DNA from: an uncultured Oxalobacteraceae bacterium | GTDB lineage: Bacteria > Pseudomonadota > Gammaproteobacteria > Burkholderiales > Burkholderiaceae | DNA length: 6,676 nucleotides | Direction: 5' to 3' | NCBI GenBank assembly: GCA_946479255.1 | Contig: CAMLFK010000265.1 | Span: forward strand, 1-6,676 | Shown here: piece after piece, positions 5,223 to 6,676 of the stretch | Layout of the letters: the number at the start of each line of letters is the position of its first letter | Numbering within the stretch: the first letter of the stretch is position 1 | Translations under genes and position numbers: made by a program | The notes under the pieces: generated by a model | What the model was told of the DNA's origin: nothing | The model's input: the letters and a program-made list of their open reading frames with translations, nothing else | Databases searched by the model: none

Positions 5223-5873
5223 TTACTGCTGCGTTTTGCGTTTGCCATGCGCTTCGATGGCGGCGGCGATGCGCGGCTTGTCGGCGCGCTCGGCAATTTG
5301 TATGGCGGTCAAGCCTTCGCCATTCTTGAGCACGGTATTTGCCCCGGCGCTAAGGAGGGCATCGACGCTTGCTTCCTGGCCTTCACGGGCGGCGACCATC
5401 AGCGGCGTCTGGTCGTTGGGCGCAAGTGCATCGATGCGCGCGCCGCGCGCCAGCAACAGCCTGGCGATCTCGGCGTCGCCACTGGCCGCGGCGTAATGCA
5501 AGGGAGACCAGCCCGGCCGGTTGACGGCGGCGCCACGGGCCAGCAGTGCCTCTGCGGCCTGTTTGTTGCGTTTGAAGGCCGCCATCATCAGCGCGGTGTT
5601 GCCGTTTGGCGCGGCCAGCTCGGTCTGCAAATCTTTGGCGGCGAGCAATTGCTCGATGACGCGGTGCGAGTCGTCGCGCAGCGCAAGGATGAGCAAGGTC
5701 TGGCCCGTGATGGGATCGACCGTGTTCGAGCTGGCGCCCTTTTTCAGCAGGCGTTCAATTGTAGCGGGATCATCCATTTGGGCTGCCAGCACCATGTCCT
5801 GCACCGGTCCGGCGGACACGCAAGCGCCCAGGAGCAAGCCGCTGCACAGTGCCGCAATCCTGAGAATTCGCAT
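5223..5873 (-). CDS. Ankyrin-repeat lipoprotein, downstream partner of ycfH
   Basis: A 216-aa exported protein-interaction scaffold. The N-terminus MRILRIAALCSGLLLGAC is a lipoprotein signal with lipobox LGAC at 15-18; Cys18 is followed by Val, so outer-membrane sorting is likely. Residues 24-210 form about five ankyrin repeats: near 24-56, 57-90, 91-120 (GNTALMMAAF), 121-153 (GWSPLHYAAASGDAEIARLL) and 154-186 (QTPLMVAAREGQ), with a final helix cap. The linker between the third and fourth repeats is a few residues shorter than usual. A longer frame opens 36 codons upstream but overlaps ycfH and would bury the signal peptide, so the ATG at 5873 is chosen. It begins 4 nt after the ycfH stop with no strong ribosome binding site (only a distant GGAC), which points to translational coupling. 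Its partner is unknown; periplasmic ankyrin proteins such as Pseudomonas AnkB support oxidative-stress defence, but that link is only by analogy. Confidence 0.9.
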   Translation of the reverse strand: MRILRIAALCSGLLLGACVSAGPVQDMVLAAQMDDPATIERLLKKGASSNTVDPITGQTLLILALRDDSHRVIEQLLAAKDLQTELAAPNGNTALMMAAFKRNKQAAEALLARGAAVNRPGWSPLHYAAASGDAEIARLLLARGARIDALAPNDQTPLMVAAREGQEASVDALLSAGANTVLKNGEGLTAIQIAERADKPRIAAAIEAHGKRKTQQ

Positions 5874-5877
5874 GAGA

Positions 5878-6660
5878 TTAGGTCCGTACTGTGTTGAAAA
5901 GATTGAAGAAATTTGCAGTCGTCTGTTCAGCGACCTGGCTGAGCGGCACACCTTTGAGGTCGGCGATGTACTCGGCCACATGGCGCACGAAGCCCGGCTC
6001 GTTCATCTTGCCGCGGTGCGGAACCGGGGCCAGGTAAGGCGAATCGGTTTCGATCAGGATACGTTCCAGCGGCACGGCACGCGCCACGGCCTGCAAGTCC
6101 TTGGCGCTTTTGAAGGTGACGATCCCGGAGAAGGAAATGTAAAAACCCATCGCCAGCGCGGCCTCGGCCACTTCGAGCGATTCAGTGAAGCAATGCATGA
6201 CACCAGCCACGCCGCCCTGATCGGTGCCCGCGCCCTCTTCGCGCATGATGCGAATGGTGTCTTCGCTGGCCGATCTTGTGTGAATAATCAAAGGCTTACG
6301 CGTGATTCTTGAAGTTCTTATGTGAATACGAAAGCGCTCGCGCTGCCACTCCAGGTCGCCTTCAAGACGGTAATAGTCGAGTCCGGTTTCGCCGATGGCG
6401 ATGATTTTCGGATGTTGCGACAGTTCGACCAGCTGGTCGACACTGGGCTCGGGCGTGTCTTCGTAGTCCGGATGCACGCCGACCGAGGCGTAGATATGCG
6501 AATACTTTTCCGCCAGGGCTAGGACTTGCGGAAAGTCGGGAAGGTCGACCGAGACGCAGAGCGCATGCGTGACTTTGTTCTCGGCCATTTTGGCGAGAAT
6601 GTCCGGCATGCGCGCCGCGAGTTCGGGGAAATTGATATGGCAATGGGAGTCGATATACAT
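5878..6660 (-). CDS. ycfH: TatD-family metal-dependent hydrolase, YcfH type
   Basis: A 260-aa cytoplasmic TIM-barrel hydrolase of the amidohydrolase superfamily, related to TatD DNases; YcfH-type proteins are presumed metal-dependent phosphoesterases or nucleases, with natural substrate unsettled. Metal ligands are visible: HCH at 6-8 (His6, His8), Glu91 in GETGLDYY, His127 in IIHTR, His156 in MHCFTE, and Asp206 in ETDSPYLAP. The block GFYISFSGIVTFKSA (172-186) and PVPHRGK (212-218) are closer to E. coli YcfH than to TatD. Length is normal and no key residue is missing. In betaproteobacteria this gene usually follows holB and a pilZ-domain gene, which would lie just beyond the right edge. There is no clear ribosome binding site: GGCGGG abuts the ATG, and TACAAT sits six bases before it, so a leaderless transcript is conceivable. 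The ankyrin lipoprotein gene follows 4 nt after the stop. Confidence 0.95.
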   Translation of the reverse strand: MYIDSHCHINFPELAARMPDILAKMAENKVTHALCVSVDLPDFPQVLALAEKYSHIYASVGVHPDYEDTPEPSVDQLVELSQHPKIIAIGETGLDYYRLEGDLEWQRERFRIHIRTSRITRKPLIIHTRSASEDTIRIMREEGAGTDQGGVAGVMHCFTESLEVAEAALAMGFYISFSGIVTFKSAKDLQAVARAVPLERILIETDSPYLAPVPHRGKMNEPGFVRHVAEYIADLKGVPLSQVAEQTTANFFNLFNTVRT

Positions 6661-6666
6661 CCCGCC

Positions 6667-6672
6667 ATTGTA
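6667..6672 (-). promoter_or_regulatory. Possible -10 element directly upstream of ycfH
   Basis: TACAAT on the - strand (5 of 6 to TATAAT) ends six bases before the ycfH ATG, the spacing expected if transcription began at the start codon. The -35 region lies outside the window, so this cannot be confirmed here. Confidence 0.25.
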
Positions 6673-6676
6673 AACC

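Noticed and set aside
4110..5897. 595-codon open frame on the + strand
   Set aside because: It runs antisense through the methyltransferase and ankyrin genes and the gap between them. Its translation is rich in His, Arg and Asp with no domain, as expected of a shadow frame in GC-rich DNA.
5874..5981. Upstream extension of the ankyrin gene by 36 codons
   Set aside because: It overlaps the ycfH 3' end and would place a non-signal sequence before a clear lipoprotein signal peptide.

Overview
The window is a gene-dense, GC-rich bacterial chromosome segment. The protein types point to a betaproteobacterium of the Oxalobacteraceae (Massilia, Duganella or Janthinobacterium type). The main clues are a DUF6139-type small protein, a nitrite/formate channel gene followed by a PP2C-kinase fusion, and a YcfH-type TatD hydrolase followed by an ankyrin lipoprotein. 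This placement comes from remembered family distributions, not from a search.

The left third (about 1-2375) is read on the + strand. It holds the 3' two-thirds of a formate/nitrite transporter (FNT) gene, a 52-nt gap with a REP-like hairpin, and a 573-aa tail-anchored protein that joins a PP2C phosphatase to a Ser/Thr kinase. Genes of this fused type recur in nitrate/nitrite assimilation loci, so the pair may be a transport and signalling module.

Everything from 2377 to 6660 is read on the - strand. In transcription order it holds ycfH (TatD-family metal-dependent hydrolase), an ankyrin-repeat lipoprotein 4 nt behind it, a protein-arginine-methyltransferase-like enzyme with its own probable promoter, an 82-aa protein of unknown family, a 63-aa hydrophobic membrane protein, a DUF6139-type protein, and an M48 zinc metalloprotease lipoprotein. 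The kinase gene and the protease gene converge with one base between their stop codons.

The most striking signal is in the M48 protease gene. A run of eleven G (coding strand) lies upstream of the catalytic domain and is followed at once by TGATTGA. Loss of one G gives an immediate stop, and gain of one G gives a stop two codons later, so the tract has the layout of an on/off phase-variation switch, currently ON. Other points of interest are the PRMT-like enzyme with the full set of PRMT signature residues, a perfect 10-bp inverted repeat between it and the 82-aa gene, and the FNT/kinase-phosphatase pairing. No tRNA, rRNA, CRISPR array, insertion sequence or prophage gene was seen.
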